DNA from: Novakomyces olei
Taxonomy: Eukaryota > Ascomycota > Novakomycetes > Novakomycetales > Novakomycetaceae
Direction of reading: 5' to 3'
Length of the DNA: 64,000 bases
NCBI GenBank assembly: GCA_016906335.1
Contig: JADEYG010000015.1
Coordinates: forward strand, 496,001-560,000
Part shown: positions 36,425 to 47,013 of the stretch, piece by piece
Position numbering within the stretch: position 1 is the stretch's first letter
How the letters are laid out: every line of letters begins with the position of its first letter
Position numbers and translations under genes: made by a program
The notes under the pieces: model-generated
Told to the model about the DNA's origin: nothing
Database searches by the model: none
The model's input: the letters and a program-made list of their open reading frames with translations, nothing else

Positions 36425-37432
36425 CTATATTGCAATCACCAGCACCAGTATTAAAATTAACACAAAGATAATTGTAAGATTCCAGTTTTCCTTTGCCTTT
36501 CTGGCAAACCGATTTAGTCGTAAACTCGCTCTTTGTAAGCGTGTCATTGCAGAATCCGTAAGTCCTTTCACGGTGGTTATTAAATTTGGATTTTTTAAAT
36601 GGCTTTATCTCTTACCTGATAAATCGTCCAAATACTCGTTATGGTTTTCAATCTCTGTTCCAATTTCGATAGACAGTTCGCGTTGCCGTCTAACGGAGAG
36701 CGATAAATTATCGAGATCCTCGTCTTGATCTTTACTATTAGCAAAAGTTCATTAAAGCTCTAAAATTCAAATGTCTAGCAGATTAACAATTATGCTGAAT
36801 TGTTAAAATAAAAGAAGAGTAAGAACACAAATTCGATTTAGAAAAACAATGCAAGCCTGGAATAAAGTAGTCAAAGCAGAAAGTACCATCAAGAAGACTC
36901 TGCTGCATCTGTAGCGTTGTCCCCGCCTCAAGATCAAGATCGTTATCATCACGAAAACGGACAGACTTTTTTGGCCGAGGTGCAATAGTGTTATCGTCTT
37001 TGTACGGAGGAAACCCATCAATTTTCGGTTTTGTGCGATCAGTCAACGAAACGTTTAAGCGAGCACGGTGCTTTGATTCGATCTCTGCCAATGTCTTTTG
37101 TAGATTTATCAGCACGTCTTCCCGCTCTTTTAAAGCATTTGTAGCCCTAAACTTTTAGCAAAAATCCAGCAAATCGATCTATTAACTTACAGTGCACGAC
37201 CTTCTAATTCCCGTTGCTCCGTTTCTAATTCATCAATTCCACGAGACAGCGTTTGAATACTCTGTTCCGTTTCCTCATTTACAAGAGCCTCAGAATCGCC
37301 GTTAATGCGACTTAACCTGTCTTGTTCTGCTAGTAAGAACTAAAGGCGAAAAAGTCTTTCAGTACCATCTAAAGCGTCTTTGACCTGTTCTGCCAGTAAC
37401 AGCAGTCGGCCCGCCAGCCGGCTTGGCGCCAT
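36425..37432 (-). CDS. SYN8: Endosomal Qc-type SNARE, Syn8-like
   Basis: Tail-anchored SNARE for endosome/vacuole fusion (Syn8 in S. cerevisiae, Fsv1 in S. pombe). Exons on the minus strand: 37432-37366, 37329-37191, 37146-36887, 36729-36616, 36564-36425, total 720 nt and 239 aa. The N-terminal half is helical (RLAGRLLLLAEQVKDALD, IDELETEQRELEGRAL). A linker has KKSVRFRDDND, matching the KKVRFKNDD of yeast Syn8. The SNARE motif runs from DNLSLSVRRQRELSIEIG to MTRLQRAS. It ends in a C-terminal membrane anchor (NLTIIFVLILILVLVIAI) two residues from the stop. At the ionic zero layer the expected Gln reads His (ENHNEYLDDL, codon 36641-36643). Intron 1 is 36 nt. Good family call. Confidence 0.85.
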
Positions 37433-38208
37433 TGTGGGGTCTTTAGCTCTCACAAACTTTGTACCGCTCGAGCTTTAAAACGCTAAAAACCGGGAGCAAA
37501 ATCTGAATTGATCGACTTAAAGATCACAGATTCTTGTTACAAATATTCGGCAACTACTCAAATGCTTTGCCGAGCATTTACAAACGCCGTCCGAGTGTGC
37601 GACACGAGTCCTTAAGCAACTTTGGTGTTTATACATAGATGGCAAGTCTTCCCTATAAATGTATCTATCCTACTATTTTATAAAATTACGCAAAATATAA
37701 GCCGGCTCGTACATGAATGCAGTATTATAATTGTGGATTATAATTGTGGTGGACAAAACCATAAATTAATAATAATTTTAAATTTATATTTAAAGTAAAA
37801 AAAATTGAATGTAAAAAAATCGTCGGCGACGAGATTCGAACTCGCGTGGGAAAACCCATACACTTAGCAAGCATACGCAATAACCGGACTATGCGACGCC
37901 GACTTTAAACGCACCATTGTGAGCGACGATTTATGGGATGGCAAAACTTAAATGGTATATATTTTCAAAAAGCTTTTCATGTGTGAGCACAAAAATTTGG
38001 TACCACCATTGATCAAGATCGTCTCTGATGACCGTGTTGAAGCTGAGTACGGCAGCGAATGTCACAATTTCACTTGTAAATACCAAACGACTAATATTTT
38101 GCAAAGTTTAAAATAGCATATGTGTTCTACAATGCAAAAATTGGATTGTCATAAGCAGTCTGTAATTTGGAAAGTAGGATCAAACTTGGGCAAGGACTCA
38201 CAATGTCT
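37433..38208. other. Intergenic region around tRNA-Ser
   Basis: 776 bp between SYN8 and ATG10, holding the tRNA-Ser(GCT) gene at 37821-37903. The rest is AT-rich with nothing recognised. Confidence 0.5.
37821..37903 (-). tRNA. tRNA-Ser(GCT), no intron
   Basis: Folds as a class II tRNA. The acceptor stem is GTCGGCG with CGCCGAC, all seven pairs. The D-stem is CGC/GCG. The anticodon arm is TATGC-TTGCTAA-GTGTA with anticodon GCT, read by serine tRNA for AGC/AGT. A long variable arm (TGGGTTTTCCCA) is a serine hallmark. The T-arm is GCGAG-TTCGAAT-CTCGT, and discriminator base G73 is as expected for serine. A run of seven T on the minus strand just downstream (complement of 37813-37819) fits Pol III termination. 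The CCA end is not encoded. Confidence 0.95.
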
Positions 38209-38760
38209 TTAAAGCGAATAGTAAAGACCGCATTTTGGTCCCACTAAACTAAGCCACATCGGTAGAATCTCGTCGGGGCCGATATGCAATTGTCTGAAAA
38301 AATCAATTGTCCTACAAGGGTGCACAAAGAAGAATGGAGTGCCAAAGTAAGGATGATCCGTTTGATCAACATCGGGATCACTAGCATCAATGTTTAGATA
38401 GCGAGCAGTCTCATTCCGTCCCAAAGGTCCAGACTGGCCGGCCACGGAAAAGTACATTACGGGAACGGCATAGACGGGCGACAAAATTATATGGTACACA
38501 ATATGGAGCAGTGGCGGCGCGATATCAACGCAATCATCTTGTTCTTCCGCAATATCGACGTGCTCTTGTGCCGTTTGTTGTTCAATGTTAATGAATCGAT
38601 CTATTTCCAAAAGACCGAAAAACATTTCCTGCTTTAGTTAATGCAAGTTGGAGCCGCACCATACTTTGCCCAGCTGCTTCCACCGCATACGGTACCCATA
38701 TGGACTAGGAACTAGCGCTAAAAGGCGGACGCATTGATGATAAAAGTATTTATCATTCAT
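38209..38760 (-). CDS. ATG10: Autophagy E2-like enzyme Atg10
   Basis: E2-like enzyme that conjugates Atg12 to Atg5 in autophagy. Exons on the minus strand: 38760-38665 and 38628-38209, total 516 nt and 171 aa (yeast Atg10 is 167 aa). The core reads HIVYHIILSPVYAVPVMYF, then DHPYFGTPFFFVHPCRT, where Cys of HPC is the catalytic residue. WLSLVGPKCGLYYSL is at the C-terminus. The first exon supplies MNDKYFYHQCVRLLA and RWKQLGK. The 36-nt intron carries ATTAACTAA close to its 3' end. Both the catalytic site and length are normal. Divergent from RRP15. Confidence 0.9.
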
Positions 38761-39147
38761 CCAAGAATGCTAAAAGAGCATAGACGGATCCGTTGGCTTA
38801 AGCAATGTGCTCATCGCGCCGTTTGGTTATATACGCTTCCATATTGACGTCAACGCTACTGTGGTGACACGTTTGGATGGCAATTATACTAATTAACCTG
38901 TCAAATAGTCATCATTCTCTTTTATAGTTTTTTGGGATTATTACGATAATTTGAGAATTCTTACTATTGGCCACTGATAATGTTGTAGTCGGTTCTATAA
39001 ACCGCCCAGAAATGAAAATTGGGACCGATATACTAACAAAAAACTAAAATAATCATGATTAGGGTTATTCAGGGTTAAAATAAGAAAATTAAAAAAAAAA
39101 ATCGAACATTTCGTTAATAGTGCCGTAAATTGCACTTCAAAATAGTA
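38761..39147. promoter_or_regulatory. Divergent promoter, ATG10 and RRP15
   Basis: 387 bp between divergent starts. AT-rich near RRP15, with a run of A at about 39091-39100. No gene seen. Confidence 0.5.
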
Positions 39148-40023
39148 ATGGCTCCTCCAAGGAAAAAGGCGCGCGCGTCTGATGTTTGGGAGAAAGATGA
39201 GCCTGAAAAAGAGTCGCCTATATCAGGTAAGAAATGCTGTTGATGTACAATTTCCTAAACTGTCCAGGCGATTCTGAAGATTCTGCACAAGATGAATCAG
39301 ATGCAGAATCTTTAGACGAAGAGTCTATTAACGACTTAGAAGAATCAGGCGAGGAAGAAGAAGACTATGATGATGGCACCGACGGCGAAGGGCAAGGGAA
39401 AGATAGTGCAGATCAGAATGACCGCGCAAAATCTATGGGAAATGCGATCGCCCAAATTCTGGGTGAGAAGGATACGAAAGACGCAGTTTTATCCGGCTCC
39501 AAACGTGTTCAGAAAGAACAGCGTAAGGAAAAAGAGAATAATCTAGAGTGGCGGGCACGTAAAGCTCTGAACGAGTCCAGGCGTCGTATAACAGAACGAT
39601 GTAGAGTGGTAGATCCGCTTTCAGAAGCCAATGGCGATATTTCTTCTGCTCTTGATACCGAGAAATCATTGCGCAAAACTGCACAAAGAGGAGGTAAGCA
39701 CTCTTTTACGAATATTCAATACTAAATAGTAGTAATTCGGTTATTCAATCATATAAAGGCCAATGAGAAATCTCAAGAATTGGAAAAGACAAGCACACAG
39801 TCGCAACCTTTAAAGCCTGCAAAGGACGAGAGTAGGTCACTACGCTTTTTATTTTATGTTCGTTTTATTGGTCACGCTTTAACGTCTATTGAACTTTTCT
39901 GCTTTCTACTTTACAAACTTGTTTCGTTACAGAAATAGGCTAGTTATAGACTTTACTGACGTACTAGAAACGGATATGTCCACAAATTTGTTTTTGGATA
40001 TGATACGCGAAGGAAATGCATAG
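39148..40023 (+). CDS. RRP15: Ribosomal RNA-processing protein Rrp15
   Basis: Nucleolar protein of pre-60S particles, needed for 27S pre-rRNA maturation. Exons: 39148-39226, 39268-39693, 39733-39831, 39944-40023, total 684 nt and 227 aa. The N-terminus is basic (MAPPRKKARASD), then strongly acidic (EESGEEEEDYDDGTDGE). The conserved part is KSMGNAIAQILGEK, then KSLRKTAQRG spliced to VIRLFNHIKANEKSQ, and a C-terminal MSTNLFLDMIREGNA. These are the family blocks. Introns 1 and 2 are 41 and 39 nt. The last intron has two frame-compatible choices (AG-GTCACT to ACAG, or A-GTAGGT to GCTAG), which change only two or three residues. Convergent with VPS45, 94 bp apart. Confidence 0.88.
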
Positions 40024-40044
40024 TTACTTTAATGTAGGAAATTT

Positions 40045-40074
40045 GATAATGATAGATAATGATAGATAATGATA
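40045..40074. repeat. 10-bp direct repeat GATAATGATA, three copies
   Basis: Three exact tandem copies in the 94-bp gap between the RRP15 and VPS45 stop codons. Confidence 0.95.
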
Positions 40075-40117
40075 GAGAAGGGTTTAATTTATATTAAAAG
40101 CACACCGTGATGATACT

Positions 40118-42290
40118 CTACCGTCCCCAAGTTTTTGAAGCATCGCTCAGCTGGTCAAGGAACATCTTGGAGTTCATGATTGCCGTTCCTCCTAGTACAA
40201 TACGGACTCCTGGGCTTGTCTTTTGCACACTCTCGCACAACTTTGCTTCTTCAAAAGTCGCTCCTCCAACGATGAAAACAATGACATCCTGAGCTTTTTC
40301 TTTGGGAAGCGCTCCACTGTCAATGACAGGGTACTCTTTTTCTGAAAGCCTCATCCTTAGCAGCTGACTTAATATTGTCTCTAGAAAGGGCTGGTGCTGT
40401 GTATAGACGTTTTCGACACCCTTGAGGCCTTTGAAGCCACTCCGGGCCCGAGAGAAGAAGTCTTCACCAAATATACTGACAAGTCTTTGTTTCGCGCCCG
40501 CGTATTGTAGTAATTTATTTACCAGCTGTTCATATTAACAAACAATCACACTACATAAAATTAAAGCAAACGAATAAACAAAAAATCAGGTTTCATCACG
40601 TACCTGAGCTTTCTCATCAGAGATGCCGGTGCTTTTAAGCAAGTCTATTAAAAATTGAATTCGATTTTCGCTCACTGTCTCGTACCTCAAAGCATAGAGG
40701 CAAACAAGTCGTAGTTTGCTGCTTTCACTGATGGGCGTTTGAAGTAGCGCTTGTACAGCCTAGAATTAGTTGAGCCAATTTGTAAAGAAATAGGCATCAT
40801 TCATTCTGCATAGTCCAAATGTATTTCTTTCGCTTGCTTATTATTTTGCGATACATTTTCTTTTTTTTTTTTTAGTCTTCTTTTTTGGTCCCTTTTTCTT
40901 GTATTTTGTTTTATACGCTTCTATGCTGTCATTTATTCACCATACCTTCAAATCGGTCGATTGGTTTTGAGAGCATGCAAGAGACTGCTCAACTTCGCTC
41001 ACTTCCAGCAAATTTTCCGATTCAACAATTCTGCTTAATTCACTAACAAGCGTGACATGCTTGCTCACATTGCCTTTTAACTTCCTAAATTCAGGGTATT
41101 CTTCAACGAACCGTTTCATGTCACTTATACTCTGGATATTTTCATTGTTTCGCGTTTTAGCTTGAAATTGTGAAACAAACTCTTTAATATTTGCTCCCAA
41201 ATCTCCAAAATTTGTATACATGTTTGAATTGTAAAAAGAATCCTGATCGCTAGAAAGCACAATCTGCTCAAGCTCTGGCCGTATTCCTGCGGCGGGATCA
41301 AGCTTGACTTTGCCATTCTCGATTCCTATCAATTCGTGAACCATTGCCTGGTACGTCCATTGTGTAAGTAGCGGGGTCACCGGATCATTTTTCCGATCCA
41401 GAATCAATAAAATAGGTGCTGTATCGGTACGCCGAAAATCGAATAAATTTGCTTCATTTTCTATGGTGTATTGCACTTCACCAGCTAAGCGCTTAGCCAT
41501 TTTCGAATTGGCCTCGTAACGGATTCGTGGTTTCTTTTTAAGCGCGAGCAAAATGGACAAGAGGCCCTCTGCGGAACGCTGGTACGAGTGAGACTCCCAA
41601 GAGTCCAAGGCAGCTCCATACAAATGCCAGTCGGGTAATTGAATATTTAATGAATACAAATGTCTGTCGATCGGGAGATAGTCCAAATAGAATTCCTAGA
41701 GTTAGTAACTTTTAATGTAGTTCTTGCGATTTATCCTATTAATCAAATAAAGCACGCATTAAGTATCCGTACCTGGATACTCTTTACCAGCTCCTGGTCG
41801 TCTGCCTCTGCCAGCTGTTCAATGGCGCTTTTGGGTACAATGTTGGTGAAATCTTGTACAGTCAGTCGCCTGATCAAATTTTGCAGCTTCTTACATATCG
41901 AATACGAACCGTACTTTGGATCTCGAAGTTCCTGTACTAAAGCCTGAACAGATGACGCGATAGGCCGCAGTATGCATATGCAATTTAAATGGCGTAATCG
42001 CTGCCGCTCTGGATCACGTATTTTGCTTTAATTAGTCTTGTCAGTTTGATTCAATTCGAGAAAGACAAAAAAAATAAGCTTTTATTACCTCACGAGATAC
42101 GCTTCATGGCTCAAAAAAGCGCTCTGTGTCATCGTCATTGACACGATAGGCGTCTGATCTGTCAACTCCACATACGACAAACAAGGCTGCCACAACTTAC
42201 GGTCTCATCGTCCAAAAGAACGATACAAATACCGTTCTCTCGCGAAAGTATAGTGGAAACATAGTTCTTTGCCGCAGCAAACACGTCCAT
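40118..42290 (-). CDS. VPS45: SM protein Vps45
   Basis: Sec1/Munc18 protein that chaperones the Tlg2-type syntaxin and drives Golgi-to-endosome fusion. Six exons on the minus strand: 42290-42201, 42153-42089, 42025-41773, 41695-40946, 40759-40604, 40525-40118, total 1722 nt and 573 aa (yeast 577). It begins MDVFAAAKNYVSTIL, then VLLDDET joined to TPIVSMTMTQS, RLRHLNCICILRP, YLDYLPIDRHLYSLNI, APILLILDRKNDPVTPLL and the C-terminal VIVFIVGGATFEEAKL with GVRIVLGGTAIMNSKMFL. All are SM-family blocks in order. Intron sizes are 47, 63, 77, 186 and 78 nt. No oddities. Confidence 0.95.
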
Positions 42291-42728
42291 TTGCGCGAGC
42301 GATTCGCTTACTTTTTGTTTCTTTACACTGTTCCGCTGCCTATCTGCCTGGCATACGTGAAGTTGCTATTATATAATGTAGCTCATAGCGAAGTTGGGCG
42401 TGACAATATACGGTAGAATGCGACACTAATGTGCTGCACCGTACGTACTGAGTACGATATTATGTTATAATTGAATGCTAAAGTAAGGTTATAATGTGCC
42501 TCCTTATGTATGACAATGGTAGGTAAGGGTGGCTTCTTTCTTATGTAGGATGAAGTGCGCACAGTAGTATTATTCTCACTATATATACTTTGTGAAATAG
42601 TTGACTACAAAGTTTCAGGTTGGGTTGGTGTCTAAGCGAGCGCAAAAGCATGCATTTAATTAATTATTCGTAAATTTTTAGTCGTATTATAATATGAATC
42701 CGTAGCCGAAACTATACCGCTACACATG
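42291..42728. other. Intergenic between two minus-strand genes
   Basis: 438 bp, the VPS45 upstream region and 3' end of the TCP11-family gene. AT-rich, with nothing else seen. Confidence 0.5.
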
Positions 42729-44492
42729 CTAATCAAAAATTTCCTCGTAAAATGCACCGTAGACTTGCCAATGAAAATAAAAAACACGAGATATCGCCGA
42801 CGTTAGATCCGCCAACTGCCGATCAAACATACTATGCACCAAGTTAAATTCCTCGCAAGGCTTATGCGTTTCGGAAACAAGCCCAAAGCAAGTACTGCTT
42901 ACTTGCTGCATCACACGCCTTACGTACACTGCAAAAACGGTGTCACGCCCATCATCATTGCAGCATGCATTTGCTTTAAGCCAATGCGCTATTTCATTTG
43001 CCTTTGTAAATCTGGGGATGGCCGAGTTTGAGTCTGGCACATCTGTCTTTTGGCTGCTTTGCTTTGCCAAGTAAGCAGCCACATTATCCACATTTTCATG
43101 CCATCGTCGCTCCATCCCGGGGCTCTCGCCAATAATGGCTCGCACATCACATACTTTTGCACGTATTTTTTCTTCCTCTTCTGCATCATAATCGTTGTTT
43201 TTGTTGTTACTTTTAGTACTAGCCTTGTTTGTCTGTTCGTTGCTGTTTGCTTGAAGAATGACTTTCACAAAAAGAGCCAGAGCCATCTCGGAACACAAGT
43301 TTGCCACTTCAGAGCGTAGCGTACTAAACCTGATCACGTCAAAGGCAAAAGTCTTTGGCAGAGTAATTTTGTTCCTGTTTCCCACACGCGGTCTTATTCC
43401 CGCCAGAATCGCAGCAATTGTAAAAGACACGGCATCGTTTGCACCATGGCCATTAGCGAGAGGATTTTTAGTACCCGTCCAGCAATGTGACGCGTCTATT
43501 TTGCTCGCACAGGAAGCAAATCTCGCACGTAAATTGCCCGCGTCAAATCGGCCACGTAACCTGCAGGATTCGAGCCAGGAACGTTCAAACTCAACTGCAC
43601 TTTCCACCAGTGGCGAGCGGTACTCGCGCAGCTGTCTGTTTGCTAAATCAAGCTTGACCAGCTCTAGAATAGACAAGAAATCCATACACAGGTCTGCGAG
43701 TCTTTTGCAGTGGGTTAAAAGCTCATCGTCTCCAGCAGCAGCAAAAATCACAATCAGGCTTTTAGCCTGTTGGTAAAGGGCGAAAGCCGCGCTTTCACGG
43801 CCAGTGGCTAACCTTTTCCGCTGAGCCAAACGTAAAATTGCCGCAATCCATTCGGTAAAGGCGTTTAACCCGTGCGATTTTAGTCGCTGCCACCAAAGTT
43901 GCGGCTCGGTCAAATGCCCACTTTCCCCGCTAACGCTCTGTACAATCGCACAAATCTCCCACACAAGAATGTATATGCGTCTCGACGATCGCCGGTCAAA
44001 ACTTCCGCTATTGGCAACGCTGCAATTGCCATTTATTGACGGCGGCGGCAGTTGGCGATCGACGATTGATAATCGGCTATTGTTACTCTTTTCAAACACG
44101 CGTCTGTCAGCGGCGTCGGTTCGCATTTCTTCGCCTTTTTTCCCTCTGTCTTTGATTTGCACGTGAGCACGAGCAAAATCATTGGCCAATCGGCGCTTGT
44201 ACTCCTCAGTATATACGGCGCGCTGAATGCCGCGGCAACCGTGAAGGTTTGGCCGAAAAGCGAGATTAGAGTCGTGTACTAAATCGTGCCGTAATTGAAC
44301 TGAGCGTAAAAACATGTTTGTATCGAGCTCGCGCATAGCGGCGGCCGTTATTGGCGGAGAGAGAAAGTGGGCTGCCGCGTGGGTTACGCAGGCGCTGCAT
44401 GGCGGTCCTTTTTGACATACTCGGCAAGCAATAACCTGCCATCGCTCAATTGCGGGGCATTTGGGTCCGAGCGGCCGTGAAGAGGACTGCAT
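42729..44492 (-). CDS. TCP11/Sok1 family protein
   Basis: Single exon, 587 aa. The family (T-complex protein 11; Sok1 in yeast) is linked to cAMP/PKA signalling but has no known catalytic activity. The hallmark block is near the N-terminus: SPPITAAAMRELDTNMFL then LRHDLVHDSNLAFRPNL and HGCRGIQRAVYTEEY. The rest is helical, with WWQRLKSHGLNAFTEW, LSILELVKLDLANRQLREY and LCSEMALALFVKVILQ typical of the family. A low-complexity Asn/Lys/Glu-rich insertion (TKSNNKNNDYDAEEEEK) lies near residue 430. The N-terminal segment has seven cysteines (ACRVCQKGPPCSACVTH) that could bind metal but do not form a standard zinc finger. Start is the first ATG of the open frame. Confidence 0.85.
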   Translation of the reverse strand: MQSSSRPLGPKCPAIERWQVIACRVCQKGPPCSACVTHAAAHFLSPPITAAAMRELDTNMFLRSVQLRHDLVHDSNLAFRPNLHGCRGIQRAVYTEEYKRRLANDFARAHVQIKDRGKKGEEMRTDAADRRVFEKSNNSRLSIVDRQLPPPSINGNCSVANSGSFDRRSSRRIYILVWEICAIVQSVSGESGHLTEPQLWWQRLKSHGLNAFTEWIAAILRLAQRKRLATGRESAAFALYQQAKSLIVIFAAAGDDELLTHCKRLADLCMDFLSILELVKLDLANRQLREYRSPLVESAVEFERSWLESCRLRGRFDAGNLRARFASCASKIDASHCWTGTKNPLANGHGANDAVSFTIAAILAGIRPRVGNRNKITLPKTFAFDVIRFSTLRSEVANLCSEMALALFVKVILQANSNEQTNKASTKSNNKNNDYDAEEEEKIRAKVCDVRAIIGESPGMERRWHENVDNVAAYLAKQSSQKTDVPDSNSAIPRFTKANEIAHWLKANACCNDDGRDTVFAVYVRRVMQQVSSTCFGLVSETHKPCEEFNLVHSMFDRQLADLTSAISRVFYFHWQVYGAFYEEIFD

Positions 44493-45534
44493 TGCTGCCT
44501 ATGAGAAGGAGGAGCAAGAAAGGAATGATGCAAAACTTCAAGGCGCTTTTAAAATAAAAAGAAAGTGGGCGCGACGAGAACGTGACAGACGGCAGGGGCC
44601 AGGGAGAGTTATATACTGAGCGATTATTTCTGTATCTGCTTTTCCATTGTTTATTTTGCAGTACTATTTGCATAAAAGTTTTGGTTTCAGGTGCCAGACG
44701 CTTTGGTGGAGCAGAGGTGTCAGTGCCGAACAGTGAGACAGTTTGTGTCCAAACGGAAAGATGCCCCAGCTCCAGCCAATGAGAGAGCGGCGCTAAGCGT
44801 ACCAGGAATCCAGCACAGGCAAGTGTGCAATGTGAGACACGTGGCGTGAATGGAATTGATTTAAATACTTCCGTTTATGGTAATACAGACGTTGCGCATC
44901 TTACATTTACGTTCTGCAGGTTTGGCGGCTGAACTGAGACCCAGAATTTGAGACACATGTGAGACACATTACTTGATAGTAATTTTCAAGGGTGGTTTTG
45001 CGCAGAATTACTGCTACATTGCTGAATTGTTAAATGATGAAATAATTTGTACTTTGCGCCAATGCCGCTTCTATTTATTGTTTGGCCATGTAAAACATTG
45101 TGCTTGACTATGAGCAACGATATATTGATTACACACGCCACATACATTATTCAGCCTTGCACATTCGTTGTTGCTTAGTTTAATGCGCATTAATTACTCT
45201 TTAATTCACGTAAATGTGATTGCCATATTTAGTCGTACAAGTACATTCGCGTCGAGTAAGAGCAGTCATCAAGGTCCATTCACGTAGAGCATTCACGTAT
45301 AGTATAACCACACGACCAGTACGCGTACGCCTGATTTTGATCAGTGCTCAGACAGACGATACCAGGGCTCGACTGCGGTTAGCGCAGTCAGTCTCTTGTG
45401 TAACACCTGCGGTACGTTGGTGTAACTGGTTCTGGTCAAGTAGACGAGTACATTGTATCTCGTCAACTAACCGGGTACAAATGATCAGCGAATGAAAAGG
45501 TTCGCTTTAGCCTGTCTGTGCGACGCCCTGTCTC
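44493..45534. other. 1.0-kb stretch with no recognised gene
   Basis: Upstream region of the TCP11-family gene and downstream region of NAA38. Short plus-strand ORFs here have no family resemblance. Confidence 0.45.
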
Positions 45535-45885
45535 TCACAATATATCTGGAAACGGCTGTTGGTAGAACCCCGCCCAATGTGCCGCTGGTGGTGCATCGTA
45601 ATTTACTTTGAAGCTCGTGATAAGCCGGCCTGGTACTACAACAGATCCCACGTAACGCGCGCCCTCTAATCAGTCAGTTAGTCAGCCGCGATCACGAGTA
45701 AAATATCCGGTTGGATCAATAGAAATCTAACCTCCACGGTACTCGTCGCAGTCTGCAACAATGGCGTTTCCGGCGTTGTCCGTGCAAACAAACTGGCCTT
45801 GAAACGTACGCCCATCGCTGATGCTGATTCGCACTGGTTTTAGCAGAAGAGAGTTTAAAAAGTCGCGCGCCTCTTTGTGCCGCAT
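45535..45885 (-). CDS. NAA38: LSM-domain subunit of N-terminal acetyltransferase C (Naa38/LSMD1)
   Basis: Auxiliary subunit of the NatC acetyltransferase, with an Sm-like fold. Exons on the minus strand: 45885-45732 and 45665-45535, total 285 nt and 94 aa. Exon 1 has EARDFLNSLLLKPVRISISD, GRTFQGQFVCTDNAGNAIVA and DCDEYRG, the Sm1 motif. Exon 2 supplies ARYVGSVVVPGRLITSFKV, the Sm2 motif (GxVxVPGxxI). The intron is needed to reach Sm2: without it the frame stops at once, because the 5' splice site is GTTAG. The branch-like GACTAACTGACTGATTAG end is convincing. The in-frame leader upstream of this ATG opens with TTG and carries a possible 3' splice site, so an extra 5' exon is possible. Confidence 0.85.
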
Positions 45886-47013
45886 TGCGGCTCTTTGAAC
45901 TGGACAATGGATATAGCTGTACAAAGTAAAGATTTAAAAAGGCATTGATTGATCCTGTACGTTACTTGTGCGCCTATAGATCTCGTACATATTATTCCCC
46001 GCCCAAATCATAATTGTAGAAAGTGCACATAATCAAAGCCAAATACAAAGTATGGTAATTGTGTAAATCTTATGGAATAATATAGCGTTATTCAGCCGTT
46101 ATTGTAAATTACTACAGCTGAATTGCAAAGCAGCTCAAACTTTACACCATGATACTTTCCAAGATGCGATCGTTGGGCGTTACAGAACTGAATAAACAGC
46201 CTTTTCACAGCAAAATTTTTAGGCTTAGATTGTGAATATTGAAACTTCGTGCCCTTGAAACTATGAGTCAGCCAATAATTGATTTCCTATTGGTATCATT
46301 TCAAATGTTACACCGTTTAATGTAGGAGCTGCTGACCTCGAATTCACCCTTTTCTCCCTGGATATAGTAGTGTTTGGAATCTCTCTACCTTGTCTGTAAA
46401 AATATCCCTTAAAATATCCCTTAAAATATCCCTTAAAATATAATTTTCTTAAACCTTTGTCCACGTCTCTAAACATATATCAATGTTTCTCGTATTTACG
46501 TCTTTGAATAATGGCGGGGCTAAAAAACTTGAGGTTAAGGAGTAATATGTGGGTACATTAAGGTTGAGGTAGATAACACTTTATATGTTATCATCATTTG
46601 TCGAAAATACCGCTATCAAACACAGCTGTGTCACCTTACCTCCACTAACCTCACTTTTTTCTGCGTTGTGCCTTCAAAGACAGGCGGTCTGCGTGGTTTT
46701 TTTTTGGCAATGGGACTGGCGGTCACACGCTCATTTCTGTCTCTTCGCTAAAAATGTCCTTTCGATCTTTCTACAGAAAGCGAAAGTTCTACCTTGTGAT
46801 TTATTGCTTTTAAAATCAGAAGTTGTAGTCGGATTGAATAATCGGCACTACACTGAAGAACAGCAATGCACTAAGAAAAGGGAAAGCATCGGGTCTATTC
46901 CAATACTATAGCCCCAGAACTATACTAGGCTACAGTTTAAAGCCAGTCCACACTTTTCAAAATCTTGCGCATTCTTTAAGACCGATTAAAAAATGTCTTC
47001 AGCTCCAATTTTT
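45886..47013. other. 1.1-kb stretch with no recognised gene
   Basis: Between NAA38 and the transporter gene. It contains a 12-bp tandem repeat (46399-46440). A plus-strand ORF at 46585-46911 and a possible tiny upstream exon MAGLKNL near 46511 can be read, but no family fits. Confidence 0.4.
46399..46440. repeat. 12-bp tandem repeat AAAATATCCCTT, three copies plus
   Basis: Three exact copies and a partial fourth. On the minus strand it reads as FKGY units within a short meaningless frame. Confidence 0.95.

Noticed and set aside
46511-46911. Possible spliced small gene starting MAGLKNL with an exon ending near 46911
   Set aside because: The donor would be GTTAAG, the downstream product has no family and the tail looks random. 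Not enough support.
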